Assembly (NCBI RefSeq): GCF_002295115.1
Contig: NZ_NSFV01000004.1
Coordinates: forward strand, 1-64,000
Reading direction: 5' to 3'
Origin: Mesorhizobium sp. WSM4311
Lineage (GTDB): Bacteria > Pseudomonadota > Alphaproteobacteria > Rhizobiales > Rhizobiaceae
Length of the DNA stretch: 64,000 nucleotides
Below the pieces are notes generated by a model, which was given only the letters and a program-made list of their open reading frames with translations, did no database searches and was not told where the DNA came from. This document shows positions 9,043-16,832 of this stretch, in pieces; position 1 is the stretch's first letter, and each line of letters begins with the position of its first letter. A program made the position numbers and the translations under genes.

Positions 9043-9702
9043 TCAGCTGTTGGTCTGCAAAGGGTCGGTGCCGATCTTGGACAGAAGGATCACCGCCTGG
9101 GTGCGGCTGTCCACGCCGAGCTTCTGCAGGATGGCCGAGACATGCGCCTTGATGGTCGCCTCGGAAACGCCGAGCTCATAGGCGATCTGCTTGTTGAGCA
9201 AGCCTTCGGCCAGCATGCCGAGCACGCGCGTCTGTTGCGGCGTCAGCGCCTGCAGCCGCTTGATCAGGTCCGATATTTCGGGATCGCGCTCGACACCGAG
9301 ATCGACGCCAACGGGCGCCGCGATGTCGCCGGCCAGCACCGATTGCACGGCGTTGCGGATTTCCTCCATGCTGGCCGATTTGGAGATGAAGCCGGATGCG
9401 CCGAGATCGAGCGCGCGCCGGATGGTCGCCGGATCGTCATGCGCTGAGACCACGATCAGTGGCACCGCAGGGTGAATGCCGCGCAGCGAGATCAGGCCGG
9501 AGAGACCGCTGGCGCCCGGCATCGACAAATCGAGCAGCACCAGATCGACATCCTCATTGGCCACGACCAATGCCTTGGCGCTTTCGAAATCGCCGGCCTC
9601 GTGAATGGCGGCGACACTGCCGATGCCGGCAAGCGCTTCGCGGAGTGCACCGCGAAACAGCGGGTGATCGTCGGCGATGACGAAAGAATAGCCTGACGGC
9701 AA
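9043..9702 (-). CDS. LuxR/FixJ-type response regulator (ErdR-like)
   Basis: Protein of 219 residues. The receiver (about 1-125) has the acidic pair in VIADDHPLFRGALREAL, phospho-acceptor Asp in LVLLDLSMPGASG (about 57) and the lysine in GFISKSASMEEI (about 108). The C-terminal LuxR HTH (about 150-210) reads LTPQQTRVLGMLAEG, then NKQIAYELGVSEATIKAHVSA. The best start is TTG at 9702, with GGGAGGA 5 bases upstream; no ATG or GTG fits. Regulators of this type (ErdR/AgmR) pair with symporter-domain hybrid kinases, and one is encoded at 2252-5761. Acetate or alcohol-type carbon control is a family-based guess. Confidence 0.87.
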   Translation of the reverse strand: MPSGYSFVIADDHPLFRGALREALAGIGSVAAIHEAGDFESAKALVVANEDVDLVLLDLSMPGASGLSGLISLRGIHPAVPLIVVSAHDDPATIRRALDLGASGFISKSASMEEIRNAVQSVLAGDIAAPVGVDLGVERDPEISDLIKRLQALTPQQTRVLGMLAEGLLNKQIAYELGVSEATIKAHVSAILQKLGVDSRTQAVILLSKIGTDPLQTNS

Positions 9703-9835
9703 ATGTTCCTCCCCGAATCCCGTCGATGATTTTTTAGCTTTTCGGGACCAGTCGGACGATTATGAGGGGCAGCGCGCTGTTTTCAAGCGGCAAAACCAGT
9801 GCGCCGCGTTTTCCCTGCTTCGCAAGATCAAAGTC

Positions 9836-9879
9836 CTACAGCGTCCTTTGCGCATCCAAAAGGACGCACGGCGCCATAG
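9836..9879. repeat. Short palindromic repeat, family 2
   Basis: CTACAGCG...CGCCATAG encloses a perfect 9-bp hairpin: GCGTCCTTT (9841-9849) pairs with AAAGGACGC (9859-9867) across a 9-base loop. It resembles a small palindrome seen at many intergenic sites in rhizobia (from memory, unchecked). It lies between the response regulator and a periplasmic-protein gene. Confidence 0.55.
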
Positions 9880-9883
9880 GAGC

Positions 9884-10318
9884 TCAGGTCTTCTGCGAGT
9901 TGAGCTGGGCGCCGCCGCCGTTATCCTTGTCCATATCCTTGACGATGCCCATGAAGCCCCTGAGGAAGCGCTCCATGTAGCTCATCGTCTTGTTGAAATC
10001 CTCCTCGCTCGGCAGTTTCGATTCGAGGCGGGCGGAGAGCGAATTCTCCAGCTTGGTGACGCGCTCGTCCATTGCCTTCATCGAGGTCTGCAGGCGGTCG
10101 ATTTCGTCCTGGAACGCGGCGCGTTCGTCGGCCGCCACCTTGCAGACGAGCTGACCGGAGCGTTCCTCGCAGATCGACATCGCACCGGTCTGCGTGTCCA
10201 TGCGGACATAGCCGTTGGCGGATTTTTCCAGCCGGTAGCGATCGGTCTCTTCCGAATAAGCTGATACCGCGACCAGTGAAACCAGCGCGGCGGGGATCAA
10301 GATGTGTTGCAGACGCAT
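9884..10318 (-). CDS. Secreted coiled-coil protein of unknown function
   Basis: Protein of 144 residues with a clear Sec signal peptide (MRLQHILIPAALVSLVAVSAYS). A short region with two cysteines follows (MSICEERSGQLVCKVAADER), probably a disulfide loop in the periplasm. Next comes a heptad-like helix (DEIDRLQTSMKAMDERVTKLENSL, about 75-98) and a C-terminal amphipathic segment (MERFLRGFMGIVKDMDKD). I do not recognise a named family. ATG at 10318 has GGAGGACAAC directly before it. It is divergent from the DUF952 gene with 107 bp between. Confidence 0.72.
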   Translation of the reverse strand: MRLQHILIPAALVSLVAVSAYSEETDRYRLEKSANGYVRMDTQTGAMSICEERSGQLVCKVAADERAAFQDEIDRLQTSMKAMDERVTKLENSLSARLESKLPSEEDFNKTMSYMERFLRGFMGIVKDMDKDNGGGAQLNSQKT

Positions 10319-10425
10319 GTTGTCCTCCATGGCCAAGGCCTGAAATATCGCATGTTTGCGCCGGAAATGGGGAAGACCCTTGGCGTGGCCTTCCCCGCAC
10401 GACTGGTTCAGACTATAGCGCAACC

Positions 10426-10776
10426 ATGTCTCAGTTTATCTACAAGATAACCCCGCAAGCGCTTTGGCGCGAGGCCGAAGCCAGTGGCCGCTTCACCGGC
10501 GCGCCGATCGACGTCGCCGACGGCTTCATCCATTTCTCCACGGCGGCGCAGGTCCGGGAAACCGCGGCAAAGCATTTTTCCGGCCAGACAGACCTTCTGC
10601 TGGTCGCCGTCGACGACGCCAGCCTGGGCGACGCGCTGAAATACGAGGTTTCGCGCGGCGGCGCGCTGTTTCCGCATCTTTACGGCGTGCTGGTGCTGGA
10701 TACCGTCAAATGGGTGCGGCCGCTGCCGCTCGGTGCCGATGGCGCGCATCGGTTCCCGCCGCTGGAGGGGCAATGA
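10426..10776 (+). CDS. DUF952 family protein
   Basis: Protein of 116 residues that fits DUF952. It starts FIYKITPQALWREAEASGRF and has the family core DGFIHFSTAAQVRETAAKHF (about 33-52), LLLVAVDDASL, and FPHLYGVLVLDTVKWVRPL near the end. The fold is related to ADP-ribosyltransferase-like or glutathione S-transferase-like proteins in some databases, but the function is unknown. ATG at 10426 is used; a longer frame upstream is only antisense to the previous gene. Its stop overlaps the pyrD start by 4 bp (ATGA), so the two are translationally coupled, a common alphaproteobacterial arrangement. Confidence 0.88.
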   Translation: MSQFIYKITPQALWREAEASGRFTGAPIDVADGFIHFSTAAQVRETAAKHFSGQTDLLLVAVDDASLGDALKYEVSRGGALFPHLYGVLVLDTVKWVRPLPLGADGAHRFPPLEGQ

Positions 10777-11852
10777 GCGTGCTCGACCGACTCGGCCAGA
10801 AGCTGCTGTTCACCTTCGATCCGGAAACCGCGCATGGCCTGTCGATCGCGGCGCTGCGCTGCGGCCTGCCTGCCGGCGCGCGGACGGTGCGCGACATCAG
10901 GCTGAAGGCCAGCCTCTGCGGCCTCGATTTCCCCAACCCGCTCGGCATGGCGGCCGGCTACGACAAGAATGCCGAGGTGCCCGACGCGCTGCTTGGCCTC
11001 GGCTTCGGCTTTGCCGAGGTCGGCACGCTCACGCCGCTGCCGCAGGCCGGCAATCCGAAACCGCGCATCTTCCGGCTGACGGCGGATGAAGCGGTGATCA
11101 ACCGGCTGGGCTTCAACAATGAAGGTCATGCCGCGGCCGAAAAACGCCTTGCCGCGCGCAAGGGACGTTCCGGCATTGTCGGCGTCAATATCGGTGCCAA
11201 CAAGGACAGCGCCGATCGCATCGGCGACTATGAGCGCGGCGTCACCCGCTTTGCCCCCTATGCCAGCTACCTCACGGTCAACATCTCCTCGCCCAACACG
11301 CCCGGCCTGCGCAACATGCAGGCGCGCGAGCAACTCGGCGAACTTTTGTCGCGTGTCATGGCCGCGCGCGCGTCGGCGGCGGCCCAGCCGCCCATTTTCC
11401 TCAAGATCGCGCCGGATCTGGTCGAGGCCGAGTTGGAAGACATCGCCGCCGAGGTCGCGGAAAAACGGATCGACGGAATCATCGTCTCCAACACCACAAT
11501 TTCGCGGCCGCCGCTGCGCAGCGGCGGCGTCGCAGGCGAGACCGGCGGGCTTTCGGGAAAACCGCTGTTCGAACGCTCGACTGTCGTGCTGGCGAAGATG
11601 CGCAAGCTGCTCGGGCCGGGCATCGCCATTGTCGGGGTCGGCGGCGTGGATTCCGCCGAGACCGCGCTGGAGAAGATCCGCGCCGGGGCCGACCTGGTGC
11701 AGCTCTACACCGGCATGATCTATGCCGGACCCGCGCTGCCGGGCCGTATCGTCGCCGGCATGGCACGCTTTTGCGAGACGGAGCGGCTGAAGTCCATTGG
11801 CGAATTGCGCGACAGCCACCTCGATCGGTGGGCGTCCAAGCCGCTCAGCTGA
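10773..11852 (+). CDS. pyrD: Dihydroorotate dehydrogenase (quinone), class 2
   Basis: Membrane-associated flavoenzyme oxidising dihydroorotate to orotate with quinone as acceptor, step four of pyrimidine synthesis. At 359 residues it has the N-terminal amphipathic helix of class 2 (LGQKLLFTFDPETAHGL), the FMN-site NPLGMAAGYDKNAEV (about 52-66), EVGTLTPLPQAGNPKPRIFR, NRLGFNNEG, the catalytic-Ser loop NISSPNTPGLR (about 170), SNTTISRP and the phosphate-binding GVGGVDSAETALEKIRAGA (about 288-306). It is coupled to the DUF952 gene and its last 8 bp overlap the convergent MATE gene. Confidence 0.97.
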   Translation: MSVLDRLGQKLLFTFDPETAHGLSIAALRCGLPAGARTVRDIRLKASLCGLDFPNPLGMAAGYDKNAEVPDALLGLGFGFAEVGTLTPLPQAGNPKPRIFRLTADEAVINRLGFNNEGHAAAEKRLAARKGRSGIVGVNIGANKDSADRIGDYERGVTRFAPYASYLTVNISSPNTPGLRNMQAREQLGELLSRVMAARASAAAQPPIFLKIAPDLVEAELEDIAAEVAEKRIDGIIVSNTTISRPPLRSGGVAGETGGLSGKPLFERSTVVLAKMRKLLGPGIAIVGVGGVDSAETALEKIRAGADLVQLYTGMIYAGPALPGRIVAGMARFCETERLKSIGELRDSHLDRWASKPLS

Positions 11853-13260
11853 ACGCCGTCTGCACCCGCAACCGCAAAATAGTCAGCAGGCTGAAGCCGC
11901 GCGCCAGCAGGAAAACGTGCAGCGCCGCCCACAGGCCGTGATTGCCGAAGGCGGGCGCCAGCGTCAGCAGCGCGACGGCAAAGACCAGAAACGACAGCAA
12001 CATCATGTTGCGCATGTCGCGCGACCAGGTCGCGCCGATGAAGACGCCATCCATCTGGAACGCCAGCACGCCGCTCAGCGCGGTGAATGCCGCCCAGGGC
12101 AAATAGATGTCGGCCACCGAACGGACCTCCTGCGATGTCGTGACGATGGCGACCAGGTTGGCGCCGGCCGACAGCAGCACCAGGGTCGCGGCACCGGCCA
12201 GCCCTAAACCCCAGAACAGGGTCAGCCGCACCGCCTGCCGGAAGGGTTGCTCGGCGCGCGCGCCGACGGCACGGCCCGCGAGCTGCTCGGCGGCGGTGGC
12301 AAATCCGTCGAGGAAATAGCCGGCGACGAGGAAGAAGTTCATCAACACCGCATTGGCTGCCAGCGTCACCGTGCCGAACTGCGCGCCCTGGCGGGTGAAC
12401 AGCGCGAAGGCGGCAAGCAGCGAGAACGAGCGGATCATGATATCGCGGTTGAGCGACAGCATGCGCAGGAAGGCGGCCATGTCGAGCAGCCGATGGCGCG
12501 GCAAGGGCGGGGTCGCGCGGAAGCGACGGACCACGATGGCGAGACCCAGCAGCATGGCCAGGAATTCGCCCGTGACCGTTGCCCAGGCAACGCCGGCAAC
12601 GCCCCAGCCAAGCTTCAGGCCAAGCAGGAAGCAGAGCGCGATGTTGATGCCGTTGAGCACCAATTGCAGCACAAGGCCGAGCCCGCCCTCGCCACGCCCC
12701 AGCACATAGCCGAGAATGGCGTAGTTGATCAGCGAGAACGGTGCGGCAAGCAGCCTGATCCTGATGTAGACGCCCATCGCCTCGCTGACGCGCGGTTCGG
12801 CGCCCATGAACCACTGGCCGCCGATGGCGATCAACGGCGAAAGCGCCGCCAGCACGACACCGGCAACGACCGCGATCAGCACGGCGCGCCAGAACACCGC
12901 CTGTTCCTCGAGCGCGTCGCCACGCCCGAAAGCCTGGGCGACGAGGCCGGTGGTGCCCGAACGCAGAAAATTGAAGCTGGTGAAGACGACGTCGAAAACA
13001 AGTGCGCCCGCCGCAAGGCCGCCGAGCAAAGCAGCGTTACCGAACTGGCCGACAACAGCCGTGTCGACCAGGCCGAGCATCGGCGTGGTCAGATAGGCGA
13101 GCGTCATCGGCACCGCTATGGCGAGCACGGAACGGTTGGTAACGACAAAAGCTCTGGCGTCGACTGGAGTTGCGCCGTTGTCCAAGGGATTGCTGCCTTG
13201 CTGATTTGCGGCTTGATCGAAGAGCCGATGTGCCCCATTTTCCGGCCACCGCGCAATCAT
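11845..13260 (-). CDS. MATE family efflux transporter (DinF type)
   Basis: Multidrug and toxin extrusion protein of 471 residues with about 12 membrane spans. TM1 contains IAVPMTLAYLTTPMLGLVDTAVVGQFG, the family's N-terminal hallmark (P and D near the cavity). AGALVFDVVFTSFNFLRSGTTGLVAQAFGRGD is the second conserved block. The second half repeats the pattern (RDIMIRSFSLLAAFALFTRQGA). The start is placed at ATG 13260, leaving a 40-residue polar N-terminus that may be shorter in reality. It is divergent from the deacetylase gene and converges on pyrD with an 8-bp overlap. Confidence 0.92.
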   Translation of the reverse strand: MIARWPENGAHRLFDQAANQQGSNPLDNGATPVDARAFVVTNRSVLAIAVPMTLAYLTTPMLGLVDTAVVGQFGNAALLGGLAAGALVFDVVFTSFNFLRSGTTGLVAQAFGRGDALEEQAVFWRAVLIAVVAGVVLAALSPLIAIGGQWFMGAEPRVSEAMGVYIRIRLLAAPFSLINYAILGYVLGRGEGGLGLVLQLVLNGINIALCFLLGLKLGWGVAGVAWATVTGEFLAMLLGLAIVVRRFRATPPLPRHRLLDMAAFLRMLSLNRDIMIRSFSLLAAFALFTRQGAQFGTVTLAANAVLMNFFLVAGYFLDGFATAAEQLAGRAVGARAEQPFRQAVRLTLFWGLGLAGAATLVLLSAGANLVAIVTTSQEVRSVADIYLPWAAFTALSGVLAFQMDGVFIGATWSRDMRNMMLLSFLVFAVALLTLAPAFGNHGLWAALHVFLLARGFSLLTILRLRVQTAFS

Positions 13261-13318
13261 TCTTCCCGCGATGGCCAACCGAAATCCCGGTCTGGCGCGA
13301 AGCCGCCGGATTCCGTTC

Positions 13319-14221
13319 ATGCCCCTGCAGATCGTCCACCACCCCGACTACGACGCCGGCTTTGCCACCAACCATCGCTTCCCGATGAGCAAGTATCCGC
13401 TGCTGATGGAGGCTTTGCGCGCACGCGGCCTGGCCAGGCCTGACGCGCTCAACGCCGCGGATCCCGCACCGGCATCATGGCTGAGGCTTGCCCATGCGGC
13501 CGACTATGTCGACCAGGTCATCAACTGTTCAGTGCCGGAAAAAATCGAACGCGAGATCGGCTTTCCGGTCGGCCCGCGCGTTTCGCGCCGCGCGCAGCTT
13601 GCGACCGGCGGCACGATACTGGCCGCGCGGCTCGCCTTGCGCCATGGCATCGCCTGCAACACCGCGGGCGGCAGCCATCATGCGCGGCGCGCGCAAGGCG
13701 CCGGCTTCTGCACCTTCAACGACGTTGCCGTCGCCTCGCTGGTGCTGCTCGACGAGGGTGCCGCACAAAACATCCTGGTCGTCGATCTCGATGTGCATCA
13801 GGGCGACGGTACGGCGGATATTCTGAGCGACGAGCCAGGTGTATTCACCTTCTCCATGCATGGCGAGCGCAACTATCCCGCGCGCAAGATCGCCTCCGAT
13901 CTCGACATCGCGCTTGCCGACGGCACGGGCGATGCCGCCTATCTCCGGAGGCTGGCCACGATCCTGCCGGAGCTGTCGGCCCGGGCGCGCTGGGACATCG
14001 TTTTCTACAATGCCGGCGTCGACGTCCATGCCGAGGACCGGCTTGGCAGGCTGGCGCTTTCCAATGACGGCCTGCACGCTCGCGACGAGATGGTCATCGG
14101 CCATTTTCGTGCGCTCGGCATTCCGATCTGCGGCGTCATCGGTGGCGGCTATTCCACTGATGTTCCGGCCCTTGCCGCACGGCACGCCATCCTGTTCGAG
14201 GTCGCCTCGGCCTATACCTGA
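13319..14221 (+). CDS. Histone deacetylase superfamily / acetoin utilisation-type amidohydrolase
   Basis: Zinc-dependent deacetylase fold, 300 residues. Visible catalytic elements are the His pair in TAGGSHHARR (about 118-123), the GFCTFNDVAVA block (about 128), the metal-binding VVDLDVHQGDGTADI (Asp and His ligands, about 157-165) and the third-ligand region YNAGVDVHAEDRLG (about 229-243). Bacterial members deacetylate small amides or polyamines rather than histones; the substrate is not deducible here. ATG at 13319 leads straight into LQIVHHPDYD; an in-frame ATG 16 codons upstream is possible. It converges on a small membrane-protein gene 3 bp downstream. Confidence 0.9.
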   Translation: MPLQIVHHPDYDAGFATNHRFPMSKYPLLMEALRARGLARPDALNAADPAPASWLRLAHAADYVDQVINCSVPEKIEREIGFPVGPRVSRRAQLATGGTILAARLALRHGIACNTAGGSHHARRAQGAGFCTFNDVAVASLVLLDEGAAQNILVVDLDVHQGDGTADILSDEPGVFTFSMHGERNYPARKIASDLDIALADGTGDAAYLRRLATILPELSARARWDIVFYNAGVDVHAEDRLGRLALSNDGLHARDEMVIGHFRALGIPICGVIGGGYSTDVPALAARHAILFEVASAYT

Positions 14222-14224
14222 AAG

Positions 14225-14488
14225 TCACTTCCGATAGTTGGCGATCCTGAGCAGGATGAAGGCCGGCACGACGATCGCGGCCCCAAGCAGGATGTAGCCG
14301 AGGAAGCGGTCAATGGCGTGGAAGCCCAGGTTCCAGAGATCGATGAAGAACTTCTGGATGCCGTAGAAGACATCCATCGGCGACCAGCCGAAGGCATTCA
14401 TGACAAGGCCGACGAGGAACGACACCACCAGCAGCTTCAGGATCACCCTGAGCGGCGAGTCGCCGAGAAAGCGTGTCAGTGCGGACAA
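14225..14488 (-). CDS. Small integral membrane protein (DUF6460-like)
   Basis: Protein of 87 residues with two hydrophobic spans: LRVILKLLVVSFLVGLVMNAF (about 13-33) and FLGYILLGAAIVVPAFILLRI (about 62-82), joined by a loop with SPMDVFYGIQKFFIDLWNLG. This matches the small rhizobial DUF6460 family, function unknown. ATG at 14488. It is the last gene before a 437-bp non-coding gap on its upstream side. Confidence 0.78.
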   Translation of the reverse strand: MSALTRFLGDSPLRVILKLLVVSFLVGLVMNAFGWSPMDVFYGIQKFFIDLWNLGFHAIDRFLGYILLGAAIVVPAFILLRIANYRK

Positions 14489-14739
14489 GGTCGTCTCCCG
14501 ATTGAGATGCCCAGACTCACGGGCACGGCCCAGAGATACGTGCTTGGCGGCTTTCCATCAAGCCAGCGCGGTTGGTGCCCGGGCTGGAACAGGCGATCGA
14601 GACTCCGAGCTTCAGACGGCCCGCAATTCTTAAATATAGGTAAACAAGATCATTTTAATTTGTTGAAAATAAAGCACAAAATCGTCATTTTCGAATTTTG
14701 CGCAATGTGCGTGCAATTTTCACCTGCGAGACAGTCGGC

Positions 14740-14830
14740 GTCTTTCAGGTGACTGGTTGCGCGGCGCTCCGACCCCCTGCCACAGCTGGCGAACGCCAGT
14801 CTCAGGACCGTGCAACCATCCCTGAAAGAC
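14740..14830. other. Long imperfect hairpin in the leader of the outer-membrane gene
   Basis: In the 437-bp gap 14489-14925 an AT-rich stretch (about 14630-14715) is followed by a large inverted repeat. GTCTTTCAGG (14740-14749) pairs with CCTGAAAGAC (14821-14830), GGTTGC (14755-14760) with GCAACC (14812-14817), and an apical CTGG/CCAG hairpin sits at 14786-14799. It lies 95 bp before the outer-membrane protein start. It could be a structured 5' UTR, a small RNA or a transposon-like palindrome. No ORF is supported in the gap. Confidence 0.5.
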
Positions 14831-14925
14831 ACCAAACAGGAGCCCTGACCGCCCCAGCGGCCAAGCTCCCCGGGAGTTAACCTGCGTGTCGATTGCTGGA
14901 TGCGCGTTTGTGTTGGAGTAATGCT

Positions 14926-15543
14926 GTGTCCTCTCAAGTAAAGATCGTCCTGACGGCGGCTAGCCTCGCCTTTTGCCTTCTCGGGCCGGCGATGGCCGCC
15001 GACCTTTCACCCACCTACAACGACCCGCCCGCCTTCCAGTGGAGCGGCGCCTATGTCGGCGTGCATGGCGGCACGGCGTTCACCGGGATGCCAAACCCGT
15101 TTGCAGGCCGCAATGGCTTCAGCGGCGGCGTCCAGGCCGGCTACAACCAGCAGATGGGTCCCACCGTTCTCGGCGCCGAGATCGAAGGCTCCTATCTGGG
15201 CGGCGCCGAACACGACGTCCAGGGCGGCAAGATCAAGGAGAAATGGCGCGGCGCCGCCAAGGCCAAGGCAGGATTGAGCTTCGACCAGACGCTGCTGTTT
15301 GGCACCGGCGGCGTTGCCCTGACCAAATTCGACAAGGGCGACAACGTCAGCAGCGCCGATGGATGGAAGGTCGGCTACCTCCTGGGCGCCGGCATCGAGC
15401 AGGGCTTCGCCGGCGGGCTGTCCGCCAAGGTCGAGTACGACTATGTCCGCACCCGCGGCGTCGAGACGACATCGGCTCTTGGCACGTCGAAGACGACGAT
15501 CGGCAGCCATGAACTGAAGGCCGGCATCAATTACCGGTTCTAG
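14926..15543 (+). CDS. Outer membrane beta-barrel protein (Omp25/31-like)
   Basis: Porin-like 8-strand barrel protein of 205 residues. A signal peptide (IVLTAASLAFCLLGPAMAAD) is followed by the family start YNDPPAFQWSGAYVGVHGG. Alternating-strand segments follow, such as GFSGGVQAGYNQQMG, TVLGAEIEGSYLGG and AKAGLSFDQTLLFGTGGVALT, and the protein ends in ELKAGINYRF with the terminal aromatic needed for BAM insertion. The best start is GTG at 14926, with GGAG 7 bases upstream. Omp25/31 proteins are abundant outer-membrane proteins in Rhizobiales. The upstream leader holds a long hairpin; a stem-loop follows the stop. Confidence 0.88.
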   Translation: MSSQVKIVLTAASLAFCLLGPAMAADLSPTYNDPPAFQWSGAYVGVHGGTAFTGMPNPFAGRNGFSGGVQAGYNQQMGPTVLGAEIEGSYLGGAEHDVQGGKIKEKWRGAAKAKAGLSFDQTLLFGTGGVALTKFDKGDNVSSADGWKVGYLLGAGIEQGFAGGLSAKVEYDYVRTRGVETTSALGTSKTTIGSHELKAGINYRF

Positions 15544-15553
15544 AACCGAGCGA

Positions 15554-15593
15554 ACCGGATTGCACGATGCCGCTGGGCGTCGCGCAATCCGGT
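15554..15593 (+). terminator. Stem-loop after the outer-membrane gene
   Basis: ACCGGATTGC (15554-15563) pairs perfectly with GCAATCCGGT (15584-15593) 11 bases after the stop codon. There is no T-run, so it may act as a 3' stabiliser or a weak terminator. Confidence 0.55.
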
Positions 15594-15720
15594 GTCTCGA
15601 TATCCACCGCACAGCGGCTTTTTCCGCAATGGCGCCCTTCCCACGCGTCGCTGCAATGTCGATGCAATCTTCGCGATCTAGGTCCGCGCGTGAATTTTCA
15701 CCATGGGAATCTGTTCCGAT

Positions 15721-16107
15721 ATGTCCACGCATGGCGCCAGCCTCCTGACCCAGGCCCCGAAGATCGTCTTCATCGCAATCGCGCTCGCAGGCTGTGCCTC
15801 CGACATCATGAAAAATTATGTCGGGCAGCCGGTCGAATCGGTCGTCCTCGATTATGGTCCGCCGACGGCGATCGTCGATCTTGGCCAGGGCGAGCGCGCC
15901 TATCAGTGGCGCAAGGTGTCGACGTCAGCGGTTTCCGGGACATCGAGCGGCGAGGTTCGCGAGACAAAACACGGAACCGTCTATGAAGAGACCGAGACGC
16001 CCGGCTATATCGAGCGTCAGGAATGCTTCTACACATTCTATGCCCGCGCTTCCGGCGGTCGCTGGTTCATCACCAATTTCCGCCAGCCAAAGCTGGAATG
16101 CGAATGA
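15721..16107 (+). CDS. Putative lipoprotein of unknown function
   Basis: Protein of 128 residues with a lipoprotein signal: hydrophobic IVFIAIALAGC with Cys at about 25, a lipobox of type LAGC. The mature part has GQPVESVVLDYGPPTAIVDLGQGERAYQWRKV, which resembles small SmpA/BamE-like folds, and two further Cys (QECFYTFYA and KLECE) likely to form a disulfide. ATG at 15721 is chosen; ATG at 15703 is also possible, and neither has a strong ribosome site. It is 50 bp upstream of the two-component genes and could share a transcript. Confidence 0.65.
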   Translation: MSTHGASLLTQAPKIVFIAIALAGCASDIMKNYVGQPVESVVLDYGPPTAIVDLGQGERAYQWRKVSTSAVSGTSSGEVRETKHGTVYEETETPGYIERQECFYTFYARASGGRWFITNFRQPKLECE

Positions 16108-16157
16108 ACTGCCGCGGCCGCGGACCCCCGACCGGCCGCGGATAAAGGAGAATATTC

Positions 16158-16832
16158 ATGCGCGTCCTGTTGATCGAGGACGAACCGGAAATGGCCTCCG
16201 TGCTCAAGGTCGCTCTCGAGCGTGTGGACATCATCGTCGACCATGCCGCGACATTGGCCGATGCCGAGGCGATGGCCCGCCTGGGCTATCACGACGCGGT
16301 GGTGCTGGACCGCCGGCTACCGGATGGCGACGGTCTCAGCCTCATACCGCGCCTGCGTGCCTTGCATCTGGAAGTACCTGTCATCGCATTGACGGCGATG
16401 AGCGGGCTGGACGACCGGGTCGCCGGGCTCGATGCCGGGGCCGACGATTACATGGTCAAGCCCTTCGCCACGGTGGAACTCGTCGCGCGGCTTCATGCCT
16501 TGCACCGGCGCTCGTTCACATCGCGCGCCAACCAGACAATGGTCGGCCGCCTCACCTATGATTTCCGCCATCGCGAGGCGCTGATCGAGGACCAGGCGCT
16601 CGATCTGCCGCGGCGCGAGAGGCTGGTGCTGGAAACGCTGATCCGCCGGCCGGGCCGGACCATCATGCGCAGCGCGCTGGAAGAGGCTGTCTATGCCCTC
16701 GACGACGAGATCGGCTCCAATGCGCTCGATGCGCATATTTCGCGGCTGCGCCGCAAGCTCGACGATGTCGCCGCCGGCATCGAGATCCGGGCGATCCGCA
16801 ATCTCGGCTATCTCCTGCGGGCGGTCTCGTGA
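16158..16832 (+). CDS. OmpR/PhoB-type response regulator
   Basis: Protein of 224 residues. The receiver has VLLIEDEPEMASVL with the acidic pocket, phospho-acceptor Asp in AVVLDRRLPDGDG (about 51), Thr/Ala switch VIALTA (about 79) and lysine in YMVKPFATVEL (about 101). The winged-helix C-terminal domain has LPRRERLVLETLIRRPGRT, then SNALDAHISRLRRKLDD (about 190-205) and a beta-hairpin ending NLGYLLRA. AAGGAG lies 7 bases before the ATG. Its stop overlaps the kinase start by 4 bp (GTGA), a coupled pair. It resembles TctD/QseB regulators; the target is unknown. Confidence 0.93.
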   Translation: MRVLLIEDEPEMASVLKVALERVDIIVDHAATLADAEAMARLGYHDAVVLDRRLPDGDGLSLIPRLRALHLEVPVIALTAMSGLDDRVAGLDAGADDYMVKPFATVELVARLHALHRRSFTSRANQTMVGRLTYDFRHREALIEDQALDLPRRERLVLETLIRRPGRTIMRSALEEAVYALDDEIGSNALDAHISRLRRKLDDVAAGIEIRAIRNLGYLLRAVS

